DNA of 64,000 bases from Nonomuraea cavernae (GTDB lineage: Bacteria > Actinomycetota > Actinomycetes > Streptosporangiales > Streptosporangiaceae). The translations under genes were made by a program, and so were the position numbers. A model generated the notes under the pieces. It searched no databases. It saw only the letters and a program-made list of their open reading frames with translations, and was not told the DNA's origin. The stretch lies in the NCBI RefSeq assembly GCF_014646355.1, contig NZ_BMNH01000021.1, positions 1 through 64,000 on the forward strand. Direction: 5' to 3'. Positions 37,179-45,462 of the stretch are shown piece after piece. Within the stretch, counting starts at the first letter, position 1. Each line of letters begins with the position of its first letter.

Positions 37179-38939
37179 GTGAACGTGGCCGACGAGCGCT
37201 GGGCGCTCGACCACCCGCATGCCCTGTTCGATCACGCCTCCCGACTCCATGCGTCGGCGCCCGACCTGCCGCCTCCCGACGGCGGCTGCCGCTGTCCGAA
37301 CCAGGACGACGAGCCTGTCGAGTGGGCGCCCGACTCGACGTCCTCCTCGCTCGGGAGGCTCCTCGCCAGGCTGGAAGCGTTCGCCACCGATCCCGACCGC
37401 TCTCTCGCCTCGCTCCACGACGACATCCGTGACCTGCGAGCCCCCCTGTGGGTGCTCGACCATCTGAAACCGGACGACCTGTCCTGGCTTTCCGGTGATC
37501 TCGCGCACGAGACGGGGATCTGGCTGGTGCGCCACGGCACCCACCACCTCCCCACCCGGGTCGGCCTCCACCTGCTGGCCGGCAGAGCCACCCTGCCTGA
37601 TGTCGAACCCATCCGGATCCTCGGCCTGCTGTCCTGCCTCGGCCCAACGGCGGTGGACGTCCTGGAGACGATCCCCGCAGTGACGGCCGAGCTGATCTGG
37701 CTGGCCGATCGGGCATCACCTCTCACTCGCGCCCGGGCCACAGCGGCGATGTGCCGCATCGGTGACCCGATCGCCCTCGGCTGGCTGCTCCGCCACGCCG
37801 CCGACGGCCATCATCCGACGGGGAGCGAGGCCGTACGGATCGCCGAAGCGGTGTCCTTGGCGGACGTCCTGGAGGAGGGCACCACGATCGACAACGAGAT
37901 CGTCCTCACCGCCGCCCGGCTTCTGCAGGGACTGTGCTCCGCCGACGGCTATCCGGCCCGGCCGGATGAATACCAGGACGCCTGCCGGGCGATCGCGGCC
38001 TTCGCGGTACACGCCGCCGGGGCAAGGCCGGAGCCGGACCTGCTGGCCGCGCTCATCACTCTCGCCGAGGAACTGCGCTCCGGCCCTGCCGCTCTCCTGC
38101 CCTGGCCGACCGGAGAGTCCGCCGCCACGCTCACCCGGCTGGACCGTCTGATCGCCTCGCCGCGCTGGGTGCCGGTCCTGGCGGAAGCGCGGCGTTCCGC
38201 CGATCGGACGACGCGGTGGCGGGCGGGCTGGGCGGCCCGTGCCCTCTCCAGACCGTTCCCCGACCTGGCGTCGCCGGACGACGCGCATGACCGGCTGGCC
38301 ATCCGGGTCGCCGTCCCCGATCCCGTACGGTCCGGTCAGGTCGAGACCCGGCTGCTGGTGAACCACCGGCCGGTGATCGCGGCGGCGTTCCGCAAGGGCC
38401 CGCCGTACGAGCCGGCGCAGCTGCCCGGCGCTCTGGAGGCCACCGACCGGCCGCACGAGGCGCGGCTGGCCGAGGCGTACTGCACCGAGGGCTGCTGCGG
38501 AGCCCTCTACGTCACCATCGTGCGCGACGGCGACACCGTGATCTGGCACAACTGGCGCGATCCCGACGGAACGGTCACGCTGCCGCTGTTCCGCTTCCAC
38601 GCGGCGCAGTACGCCGAGACGGTCGCCCAGGCCGTACGCGACCACGGGTGGGAGTGGCCGGCCCGCAGCCTGGCGCGCCGGCTCGACCGGCGCCTGCGAG
38701 ACGAGCCGGAGGCGCTCGCGACCTGGCAGTGTGATCTCGGTGGCGTGTTCGCGGGGACCGCGAAGCAGGACACGGTCAGGATGACCTTCTGGTATCCGGG
38801 CCATCCTTCATCGCGGGGTGGCGCCCCATCCGCAGTCGTAGGTGATCGCCGTCGTGAACCGAGAGAGGACTTCCTCTCGCGCCATGACCTATGGTGCTCA
38901 TGGGGAGGGCTGAGGGGTGGGTTGTGTATTGATCCATGA
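37179..38939 (+). CDS. Large hypothetical protein with HEAT-like N-terminal region
   Basis: 586 residues from GTG 37179 (GTG 37185 also possible). Not recognised as a named family. The first 400 residues are alpha-helical with repeated units such as IRILGLLSCLGPTAVDVL, LTRARATAAMCRIGDPIALG and DNEIVLTAARLLQGL, resembling HEAT/Armadillo repeats. The C-terminal part (about 420-560) is a compact mixed domain with AYCTEGCCGALYVTIVRDGD, TVIWHNWRDPDG and FRFHAAQYAETVAQAV, which recurs in actinobacterial proteins of unknown function. No signal peptide. The last 40 residues (after FWYPGH) look uncharacteristic and may reflect a frameshift. It lies in the accessory patch after the lectin-like gene. 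Confidence 0.65.
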   Translation: MNVADERWALDHPHALFDHASRLHASAPDLPPPDGGCRCPNQDDEPVEWAPDSTSSSLGRLLARLEAFATDPDRSLASLHDDIRDLRAPLWVLDHLKPDDLSWLSGDLAHETGIWLVRHGTHHLPTRVGLHLLAGRATLPDVEPIRILGLLSCLGPTAVDVLETIPAVTAELIWLADRASPLTRARATAAMCRIGDPIALGWLLRHAADGHHPTGSEAVRIAEAVSLADVLEEGTTIDNEIVLTAARLLQGLCSADGYPARPDEYQDACRAIAAFAVHAAGARPEPDLLAALITLAEELRSGPAALLPWPTGESAATLTRLDRLIASPRWVPVLAEARRSADRTTRWRAGWAARALSRPFPDLASPDDAHDRLAIRVAVPDPVRSGQVETRLLVNHRPVIAAAFRKGPPYEPAQLPGALEATDRPHEARLAEAYCTEGCCGALYVTIVRDGDTVIWHNWRDPDGTVTLPLFRFHAAQYAETVAQAVRDHGWEWPARSLARRLDRRLRDEPEALATWQCDLGGVFAGTAKQDTVRMTFWYPGHPSSRGGAPSAVVGDRRREPREDFLSRHDLWCSWGGLRGGLCIDP

Positions 38940-38971
38940 GTCGTGAGTAATTTCTCTGTCACAATACGTGC

Positions 38972-39607
38972 ATGTCGATGCTCAAGCCGGCCGATGGCCT
39001 TCCCGACCACGGGTGCGGAGGACTGGGACAGGTGGCCCACGGTGCGCTGACCTCCTCTCCTCTCAGCATGTGTGAAGGATCGGGGCTCTACCTCGGTTAC
39101 AACACGCTGCCCGATCCACCGTTCCCGATGGTGGGCTTCCTGCCGTACGAATGTGGCCCGGGAGCGGCGGCCGTCGATCCGGCCACGCTGCTCCGCATGC
39201 TCGCCGACTCGATCAGGGCGAGCCCGGTGCCGCCCAAGGGATCGTTCGATCAGGCGCGGCAGCGGCTGGCGGCCGCCATGCGGGTGGACGCGGTGGTGCT
39301 CGTCGTCGCGGCCCGTGCCATGACGCCGGAGCACAGCCAGGCCGCCAGGGCGCTGCTGGCGAACCTGGCCGAGGGCTACTACCGGGAGGGCGATGCGGAG
39401 GCGTGCGTGGATGCCCGGGAGGCCGCGGTGGCGCTGGGCGTCGATCGGGCCGGCGGCCAGGTCGCGTTGATCGTCGATCGGGACCCGTCAGGTCGTCACG
39501 ACGTGCCCCGGCGTATCGAGGTCCGGCCGGAGGGGATGCTGTTCGAACTGCTGGGAGAGGTGCTGGACGCCCAGTACACGTGGACCCGGGCGGCGTTCGC
39601 CCTTTGA
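38972..39607 (+). CDS. Hypothetical protein
   Basis: 211 residues at most; the first 60 residues are low-confidence and a later start is possible. The central region SFDQARQRLAAAMRVDAVVL followed by MTPEHSQAARALLANLAEGY is helical and plausible; the C-terminal half VALIVDRDPSGRHDVPRRIE looks like a small alpha/beta domain. No recognised family, no membrane helix. Preceded by an AT-richer promoter-like segment at 38940-38971. Confidence 0.45.
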   Translation: MSMLKPADGLPDHGCGGLGQVAHGALTSSPLSMCEGSGLYLGYNTLPDPPFPMVGFLPYECGPGAAAVDPATLLRMLADSIRASPVPPKGSFDQARQRLAAAMRVDAVVLVVAARAMTPEHSQAARALLANLAEGYYREGDAEACVDAREAAVALGVDRAGGQVALIVDRDPSGRHDVPRRIEVRPEGMLFELLGEVLDAQYTWTRAAFAL

Positions 39608-39730
39608 CCGGTCGTTCCCGTAGATCGGCGCCGACTGAACTGTGGTTGTGTGCACTTCTACCTGGAACGCCGCCGCTCCCTTCGACGATGATCATGTGTC
39701 ACCCGGATACGTGCGAAGGCAGGGCGCTCG

Positions 39731-40774
39731 ATGGGGCACAGGGTATTACTGGACAACACGCCGCTGTTCGCCAGCTCGGATCCGGACGAGGTCCGCGAAG
39801 AGGTGGGGCGGGTGTTCTGCGCGCACCGGCTGGACCTGACCGGCGATCCCGCCCTGCTGGCGGCGCGGTTCAACTCCGCGCAGCTCGGCTCCGTACGGGT
39901 GAGCTACCTCGACTACGGCACCGACGTCCGCATCGAGCCGGGGGAGCTGGAGTCGTTCTTCCTGGTGCAGGTGCCCCTGGCCGGGCACAGCCTGATCCGC
40001 TGCGGCGGGCAGGAGATCGTCTCCACCCCGTCGCTGGCCTCGCTGCCGTCGCCCACGGAGCATCTCGACATGCGCTGGGCCGCGCAGTGCCCGCAGCTGA
40101 TCGTCAAGTTCGATCGCGAGACCGTCGAGCAGACCCTGGAGCAGATGCTCGGTGAGCGGCTCGACCGGCCGCTCGTCTTCGACCTGGGCGTGGACATGAC
40201 CAGCGGCTGGGCGCGCAGCTGGCGGGCGATGGCCGACCTGGTCGTCCACGCGGCCGAGGACGGCGGCGGGCTGGCCGCGCAGTCGCTGGCCCTGGCCCAC
40301 CTGGAGAACGCGCTGCTGTCCAGCCTGCTCACCATGCAGCCGTCCAACTACTGGCCGAAGCTGGCCGCGCCGCGGCGGCCGGCCGTGCCGAAGGTGGTGC
40401 GGCGGGCGATGGGGTTCATCGAGGAGCACGCCCATCTGCCGATCAACACCGCCGACGTGGCGGGGGCCGTCGCGGTCAGCACCCGCTCGCTGCAGGAGGG
40501 CTTCCGCACGCACCTGGGACTGACCCCGATGGCTCACCTGCGCGATGTGCGGCTGGCCAGGGTGCACGAGGACCTGCTGGCCGCCGACCCGGCGCGGGTC
40601 ACGGTCACCGCCGTGGCCGCACGCTGGGGTTTCCCGCACCAGGGCCGCTTCGCCGCGGCCTACCGGGAAAGGTACGGCCAGGCTCCGTCGGCGACGCTGC
40701 GAAACTCCGCGTCAACTGGACGGAACCCGCGCTCAGCGGATGGATGGCGTACGGCGGCGAAACGTACCTTCTGA
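39731..40774 (+). CDS. AraC-family transcriptional regulator (AraC_binding_2 type)
   Basis: 347 residues. The N-terminal AraC_binding_2 domain (about 20-190: DVRIEPGELESFFLVQVPLA) and a C-terminal AraC double HTH (about 225-325: FIEEHAHLPINTADVAGAVA, STRSLQEGFRTHLGLTPMAH, VTVTAVAARWGFPHQGRFAA). This class often activates aromatic-compound catabolism. It lies 33 nt upstream of, and in line with, the flavoprotein monooxygenase pair, so it probably activates it. The last 20 residues are variable. Confidence 0.9.
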   Translation: MGHRVLLDNTPLFASSDPDEVREEVGRVFCAHRLDLTGDPALLAARFNSAQLGSVRVSYLDYGTDVRIEPGELESFFLVQVPLAGHSLIRCGGQEIVSTPSLASLPSPTEHLDMRWAAQCPQLIVKFDRETVEQTLEQMLGERLDRPLVFDLGVDMTSGWARSWRAMADLVVHAAEDGGGLAAQSLALAHLENALLSSLLTMQPSNYWPKLAAPRRPAVPKVVRRAMGFIEEHAHLPINTADVAGAVAVSTRSLQEGFRTHLGLTPMAHLRDVRLARVHEDLLAADPARVTVTAVAARWGFPHQGRFAAAYRERYGQAPSATLRNSASTGRNPRSADGWRTAAKRTF

Positions 40775-40807
40775 GCATCCACTCCAGCTCACCGAAGGAA
40801 CACCACC

Positions 40808-42025
40808 ATGCGCGAGATCCTCATCGTCGGCGCCGGGCAGGCCGGGCTGCACCTGGCGCTCGGCCTGCTGCGCAACGGCTACGGCGTCACCGTCGTCTCC
40901 AACCGGACCCCCGACGACATCCGGGACGGCCGGGTCACGTCGAGCCAGGCCATGTTCGGCACCGCCCTCGGCCACGAGCGCGCCCTCGGCCTCGACCAGT
41001 GGCCGGACTGCCCGCCGATCGACGGGATCCAGCTCGCCGTCCCCGGGCCCGACGGCGGCAAGGCCATCGGCTGGGCGGCCCGGCTGGACGAGCCGGCCCG
41101 CTCGGTCGACCAGCGGCTGAAGATGCCCGCCTGGCTCGCCGAGGTGGAGAGGCTAGGCGGGAAGGTCGTCATCCACGACGCGACACCCGGCGACCTGGAG
41201 GAGTACGCGGCCCGGTACGACCTGGTCCTGGTGGCGGCGGGCAAGGGGAAGATCGCCTCGCTGTTCGAGCGGGACGCCGCCCGTTCGCCGTACGACGTCC
41301 CGCAGCGCGCCCTGGCCCTCACCTACGTCAACGGGCTCACGCCCCGGCCCGGACACTCCGCGGTCTGCTTCAACCTGATCCCCGGCGTCGGCGAGTACTT
41401 CGTCTTTCCCGCGCTCACCGTCACCGGGCCGTGCGAGATCATGGTGTTCGAGGGGATCCCCGGCGGGCCGATGGACTGCTGGGGCGACGTCTTCACCCCC
41501 GCCGAGCACCTGGCCAGGAGCCGCTCGATCCTGGAGACGTACCTGCCGTGGGAGGCCGCCCGCTGCGCCGGCGTCGAGCTCACCGATGAGCGCGGCACCC
41601 TCGCCGGGCGGTTCGCGCCCACGGTCCGCCGGCCCGTCGCCGTCCTGCCCACGGGCGCCCCGGTGCTCGGCGTCGCCGACGTGGTGGTGCTCAACGATCC
41701 CATCACCGGCCAGGGCGCCAACAACGCCGCCAAGTGCGCCTCCACCTACCTCGCCGCCATCCTGGAGCGCGGCGACCAGCCGTTCGACCAGGCGTGGATG
41801 GAGGACACCTTCGAGCGCTACTGGGCGGGCGCCCGGCACGCCACCGCGTGGACCAACGCGCTGCTCGCCCCTCCGCCGCCGCACGTGCTGGAGATCCTCG
41901 GCGCCGCCGGCTCCCTGCCCGCGGTGGCCTCCCGCTTCGTCAACGGGTTCGACGACCCGGCGGACTTCGCCGAGTGGTTCATGGACCCGGCCGCGGCCCG
42001 GGACTACCTCGCGAGCGCGTCATGA
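40808..42025 (+). CDS. Styrene/indole monooxygenase-type FAD oxygenase (StyA-like)
   Basis: 405 residues. N-terminal FAD-binding motif ILIVGAGQAGLHLALGLL (5-22), no NAD(P)H-binding motif (reduced FAD is supplied by the partner), and the FAD-ribityl segment VVVLNDPITGQGANNAAKCA typical of the StyA/SMO group E monooxygenases. It epoxidises styrene- or indole-like substrates in known relatives, making epoxides or indigoid products. Its stop overlaps the reductase ATG (ATGA), a two-gene operon downstream of an AraC regulator. The downstream styrene pathway (isomerase, aldehyde dehydrogenase) is not present, so the natural substrate may differ. Confidence 0.85.
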   Translation: MREILIVGAGQAGLHLALGLLRNGYGVTVVSNRTPDDIRDGRVTSSQAMFGTALGHERALGLDQWPDCPPIDGIQLAVPGPDGGKAIGWAARLDEPARSVDQRLKMPAWLAEVERLGGKVVIHDATPGDLEEYAARYDLVLVAAGKGKIASLFERDAARSPYDVPQRALALTYVNGLTPRPGHSAVCFNLIPGVGEYFVFPALTVTGPCEIMVFEGIPGGPMDCWGDVFTPAEHLARSRSILETYLPWEAARCAGVELTDERGTLAGRFAPTVRRPVAVLPTGAPVLGVADVVVLNDPITGQGANNAAKCASTYLAAILERGDQPFDQAWMEDTFERYWAGARHATAWTNALLAPPPPHVLEILGAAGSLPAVASRFVNGFDDPADFAEWFMDPAAARDYLASAS

Positions 42026-42516
42026 GGTCCCTGCGTGACGCGCTCGGCCGTTACGCCACCGGGGTGGCGGTGGTCACCACCTGCGCGCCGGGCGGGGAGC
42101 GGATCGGGGTGACCGTGAACTCCTTCGCCTCCGTCTCGCTCGATCCCGCCCTGGTGCTGTGGTGCCTGTCCAGGCGGGCGCCGAGCACCCAGGCGTTCCT
42201 GCGGGCCGGGCGGTTCGCCGTCAACGTCCTGGCCTGCGGGCAGGAGCACCTGTCGCAGCGGTTCGCCAGACCGGCGCCGGACAAGTTCGCCGGAGTGGAG
42301 ACCCGTCTCACGCCGAGCGGGCTGCCGGCTCTCGCCGGCGCCCTGGCCTTCTTCGCCTGCCGTACGGTGACCGCGTACGAGGCCGGGGACCATCGCATCT
42401 TCGTCGGCGAGGTCGAGCACTTCCAGTGGCACGAAGGCGAGCCGCTGGTCTTCCACGCGGGCCGCTACCGCGAGCTGGGGGCCATGGACCCGTCCATGGA
42501 CCGGATCGGAGCCTGA
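42022..42516 (+). CDS. Flavin reductase (StyB/HpaC-like)
   Basis: 164 residues. Split-barrel flavin reductase domain: DALGRYATGVAVVTTCAPGG at the start, VTVNSFASVSLDPALVLWCL (flavin-binding), FAVNVLACGQEHLSQRFA, and the late motif GDHRIFVGEVEHF with the conserved histidine. It reduces FAD with NADH for the oxygenase encoded directly upstream, to which it is translationally coupled by a 4-nt overlap. Confidence 0.9.
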   Translation: MRSLRDALGRYATGVAVVTTCAPGGERIGVTVNSFASVSLDPALVLWCLSRRAPSTQAFLRAGRFAVNVLACGQEHLSQRFARPAPDKFAGVETRLTPSGLPALAGALAFFACRTVTAYEAGDHRIFVGEVEHFQWHEGEPLVFHAGRYRELGAMDPSMDRIGA

Positions 42517-42527
42517 GCCGCCGCCGC

Positions 42528-43175
42528 TCAGGGGGTGGAGGGGTGGCCGGAGCGGCGCCAGGCCATGAAGCCGCCGTCCAGGGGGCGGGCGGTGTGGCCG
42601 TGGGCCCGCAGGAGGCGGACCGCCTTGGGGGAGACGACGCAGTAGGGGCCGCCGCAGTAGGCGACGATCTCGGCGTCGTGGGGGAGGTCGTCGAGGTGGT
42701 CCTGGAGGGTCGCCAGGGGCAGCGAGATGGCGCCGGGGACGTGGCCTTCGGCGTAGGCCGCCGCGGACCGTACGTCGATGACGACCGTGTCGGGGTCGGT
42801 GAGGCGGGCGGCCAGCTCGTCGGCCGTGACGCCCTCCAGCGCCCCGAGGTGCTCGGCGACCGCGTCGCGCAGGTCGGCCAGGCGCCCGTGGGCGAAGCCC
42901 TGCAGCTCGCCCAGGAAGCGCGACACCCGCTCGTCGGCCAGCCGGTAGCGCACCCTGGTGCCGTCCTTACGGCTGGTCACCAGGTGGGCGGCCCTGAGGT
43001 GCTGGAGCTGGGCCGAGGTGTTCTTCAGCGGGACGCCGGCCTCCTCGGACAGCTCCTCGACCGTGCGTTCGCGCTGGTCGAGGACGTCGAGCAGGCGTAG
43101 CCGCACCGGGTTGGACAGGGCCTTGCCGATGCGGGCGAGCTGCGCGTAGATCGGTTCCTCGGGGAAGCCGGACAT
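42528..43175 (-). CDS. ArsR-type regulator fused to rhodanese domain
   Basis: 215 residues. Winged helix about 10-85 (RIGKALSNPVRLRLLDVLDQ and GVPLKNTSAQLQHLRAAHLV) and a rhodanese domain about 115-212 with the persulphide cysteine Cys174 in VAYCGGPYCVVS; a second cysteine, Cys179, lies in the active loop. Fusions of this kind sense sulphur species or electrophiles and control redox genes. Its ATG overlaps the cupin stop by one base. A palindrome before the cupin is its likely operator, giving autoregulation. A fragment of a close relative lies at 36981. Confidence 0.9.
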   Translation of the reverse strand: MSGFPEEPIYAQLARIGKALSNPVRLRLLDVLDQRERTVEELSEEAGVPLKNTSAQLQHLRAAHLVTSRKDGTRVRYRLADERVSRFLGELQGFAHGRLADLRDAVAEHLGALEGVTADELAARLTDPDTVVIDVRSAAAYAEGHVPGAISLPLATLQDHLDDLPHDAEIVAYCGGPYCVVSPKAVRLLRAHGHTARPLDGGFMAWRRSGHPSTP

Positions 43176-43690
43176 CAGACCATGTACTGGTCGTGGCGGA
43201 GGTAGACGTCGGTCCACTCCTCGGGGGTGAGCTGCCGGCCGGTGGTGGCGATGTCGGCCAGCTCCTCGAAGTAGGCCTCTCGCGGGGCGCCGGGGGTGAA
43301 CAGGATGAGCATCGAGGCGGGTTCGCCCGACTGGTTGCAGAAGGCGTGGATGCCGCCCTCGGGCACGTACAGGAAGTCGCCCGGCCTGCCGTCCACCCAC
43401 CGCTCGCCGTTGTAGAGCCTGATGGTGCCGTCGAGGACGTAGAACGACTCGGTGATCGTGCGGTGGAAGTGGGGGCTCGGCCCGCTCTTGCGCGGGCCCA
43501 TCTCCCACCGGTAGAGGCCGAAGGCGCCGCCGGTCGAGGCGCCGGTGCCGAGGTAGTGGACCTCGGTGGGCCTCTCGGCCGGGTCGTCGGTCTTGGGGCC
43601 CATCGTCAGGTCCGGCGGCAGGTCGGCGGACCTGAAGACACCGCTGGCGGCACCGTGCTCGTCGAGGTAGCGGGGTTCGGGGTAGGACAC
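43175..43690 (-). CDS. Cupin-domain protein
   Basis: 171 residues, GTG start after GAAGGAG. The single cupin barrel has metal-ligand motif 1 PHFHRTITESFYVLDGTIRL (two His, one Glu) and motif 2 PGDFLYVPEGGIHAFCN (His). Possibly a metal-dependent dioxygenase or isomerase such as a quercetinase-like enzyme; the substrate is unknown. It is the first gene of an operon with the ArsR-rhodanese gene and is preceded by an 18-bp palindrome. Confidence 0.88.
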   Translation of the reverse strand: MSYPEPRYLDEHGAASGVFRSADLPPDLTMGPKTDDPAERPTEVHYLGTGASTGGAFGLYRWEMGPRKSGPSPHFHRTITESFYVLDGTIRLYNGERWVDGRPGDFLYVPEGGIHAFCNQSGEPASMLILFTPGAPREAYFEELADIATTGRQLTPEEWTDVYLRHDQYMV

Positions 43691-43708
43691 GTCCGTCTCC
43701 TTCGAAAG

Positions 43709-43726
43709 TTCTAAGGATCTTTAGAA
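43709..43726. promoter_or_regulatory. ArsR-type operator before cupin gene
   Basis: TTCTAAGGATCTTTAGAA is self-complementary except for one symmetrical pair. It is 19 nt before the cupin GTG, where the promoter or leader would be. AT-rich palindromes of this size are typical ArsR/SmtB sites, and the operon's second gene encodes an ArsR protein. Confidence 0.75.
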
Positions 43727-43754
43727 TAATAGGCAGTGCTGTCCCTGTAAAGAG

Positions 43755-43799
43755 CCGCGGCTCTGACGTTCGTCCAGTGGACGGACGTCAGAGCCGCGG
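43755..43799 (-). terminator. Long-stem terminator of the GH16 gene
   Basis: A stem of about 22 bp with one mismatch (CCGCGGCTCTGACGTTCGTC pairs with GACGTCAGAGCCGCGG side) and a tiny loop, 27 nt after the GH16 stop. On the minus strand it is followed by CTCTTTAC. It separates the glucanase gene from the cupin promoter. Confidence 0.8.
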
Positions 43800-43825
43800 G
43801 CGTTGCGTCGGGCTTGGCTCGGGGG

Positions 43826-45193
43826 TCAGCGCTGCCAGACCCGGACGTGGTCGACCACGAAGTCGGCCGGGAGGACGGTGGCGGCGTCGGGGTCGCCCAG
43901 CCAGCCGCCGACCTGGAAGTTCAGTCGCAGGTGGAACTTGCGCTTGTAGGTGTCGTCGGCGCCGAAGGTCTCCTCCAGCCACGACGTCGTGTCGCCGGTC
44001 CGGCGCCAGATCTCGCGACCGTCCACGTACCAGCGGATCACGCCTGGCTCCCACTCGGTGGTGTAGGTGTGGAAGCCGTCCCCAGGGTGACCCGTGGGGA
44101 AGGTGTAGCGGAAGTCGTTCTTGGTGGGCTTGTAGTCGCGGAAGATGGCCGCCGTCGCCGCCTTGTAGTAGCTCGCGCCGCCGGGAAGCTCGGTCACGTC
44201 GATCTCGCCGTTGCCGCCGTCATCGGGCCGCATCCAGAAGGCGGGCCACAGGCCGCGCGAGTTCGCCGGTCCGTTGGGCGACTTGATCCGCGCCTCGAAC
44301 CGGCCGTAGGTGAACGACGCCTTGCCTATGGTGTCGACGTAGCCGGTGGTGTAGGGCCGCGTGGCGCCGCCGCAGGTGTAGTTCTCCTTCTGCGCCCGGA
44401 TGGTCAGCGAACCGTTCGCGACGAAGACGTTCTTCGCCCGGCTGGTGATGCAGGCGCGGTCATAGTCGACGTACGAGTCCCGCGCGCGCCACTTGGCCGT
44501 GTTCAGCGCGGTGCCGTCGAACTCGTCGGACCACACGAGCCGCCAGCCGGGGCCGGGGGAGGGCGTCGGGGTCGGAGTTGGCGTGGGACTGGGCGCGGTG
44601 TAGGAGATGACCAGCCGTGGCCGCGCGGCGGTGTTGGTGCTCTCCTTGGACGCCCAGTAAACCCGGGTGTTTCGGGTGGACTGGCGAACGGCGAAGGTCA
44701 CCGCGCCGTTGCCTTTCACCGCCGACGAGACGTTCCAGGCGTTGTAGCCCGCCGTCACCGCGGTGCTGGTGTCGAGCGCGGCGCCGAGGGTCGGCTTGCT
44801 CGCCCAGGTCCCGGCGCCGCCCGCGCCGCCGCTCGCCTGGTGAACGGCGGTCGTGGTGCTCGCGAAGGCGGTCCATGAATACAGTTCGAGTCGCGCCGTG
44901 ATGTTCGAGGCGCCGGCGGGCAGCCCCGCCACCGTGAATCCGACCACGGCCATGCGCTCACCGCTGGGGTTTCCGTCGCACAGTGAAGGACAGGTCGCCA
45001 AGGTGGTCCTGGCGCTGTTGTCGCCGTCCTGAACCACCTGTGTGTACGTGGTGTCAGCTGACGCGTTGACCGTCGCGGAGGCCGCTGCGGAGGCGGTCGC
45101 GGAGGTGACGCCCGTGATGCTGACGAGTAAGGCGCTCGCGGCGGTGGCCACCACAGTGGCGCGTCCCACGGAACCTAAAGCCCTTTTCATCAT
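43826..45193 (-). CDS. Secreted GH16 beta-glucanase with CBM96/DNRLRE-like domain
   Basis: 455 residues. Signal peptide about 1-38; an N-terminal DNRLRE/CBM96-like domain (about 44-199); a Pro-Thr linker (200-214); and a GH16 domain (218-455). The GH16 active-site motif is GEIDVTE at 329-335, with nucleophile Glu330, Asp332 and acid/base Glu335. Trp-rich substrate cleft residues (SRGLWPAFWM) are present. It is predicted to hydrolyse beta-1,3 or beta-1,3-1,4 glucan outside the cell. The double start ATG-ATG (45193/45190) follows GGAGAGG. A hairpin lies just upstream of the ribosome site. Confidence 0.92.
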   Translation of the reverse strand: MMKRALGSVGRATVVATAASALLVSITGVTSATASAAASATVNASADTTYTQVVQDGDNSARTTLATCPSLCDGNPSGERMAVVGFTVAGLPAGASNITARLELYSWTAFASTTTAVHQASGGAGGAGTWASKPTLGAALDTSTAVTAGYNAWNVSSAVKGNGAVTFAVRQSTRNTRVYWASKESTNTAARPRLVISYTAPSPTPTPTPTPSPGPGWRLVWSDEFDGTALNTAKWRARDSYVDYDRACITSRAKNVFVANGSLTIRAQKENYTCGGATRPYTTGYVDTIGKASFTYGRFEARIKSPNGPANSRGLWPAFWMRPDDGGNGEIDVTELPGGASYYKAATAAIFRDYKPTKNDFRYTFPTGHPGDGFHTYTTEWEPGVIRWYVDGREIWRRTGDTTSWLEETFGADDTYKRKFHLRLNFQVGGWLGDPDAATVLPADFVVDHVRVWQR

Positions 45194-45207
45194 TTCCTCT
45201 CCGGATA

Positions 45208-45238
45208 AGCCCGCACGCATTCGTCCGGCGTGCGGGCT
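45208..45238 (-). promoter_or_regulatory. Leader hairpin upstream of GH16 gene
   Basis: AGCCCGCACGC and GCGTGCGGGCT form a perfect 11-bp stem with a 9-nt loop, ending 15 nt before the start codon and directly adjoining the Shine-Dalgarno sequence. It may affect translation or mRNA stability, or mark an operator. Confidence 0.5.
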
Positions 45239-45397
45239 AATAACGCAAGGAGAGCCGGCCAGGGCGGCAATCCGGACTCGGATCGCCGACGAGAGAATTC
45301 CCATGGGCATCGGCATCGAATGGCGGTGATCAACTTACGCATGGACGGACCGGTGCGCAAGCTCATCCGCGAACGACGGAGAGCATGATTCACGCAC

Positions 45398-45436
45398 AAC
45401 GGCGCCCGTCCTCAGATGATGAGGACAGGCGCCGTT
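45398..45436 (-). terminator. Terminator of VOC gene
   Basis: AACGGCGCC..GTCCTCA pairs with TGAGGAC..GGCGCCGTT, with a symmetric one-base bulge and a 5-nt loop, 27 nt after the VOC stop. It could also act on the plus strand, but no gene ends there. Confidence 0.8.
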
Positions 45437-45462
45437 CCGGTCGTGTCATCGGGGACTCGGAA

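Noticed and set aside
36877..37182. Possible 101-aa gene MRRVEKQAIADAEEHGRGS...
   Set aside because: Its second half is antisense to the rhodanese fragment and Arg/Trp-rich; no ribosome site or family support.
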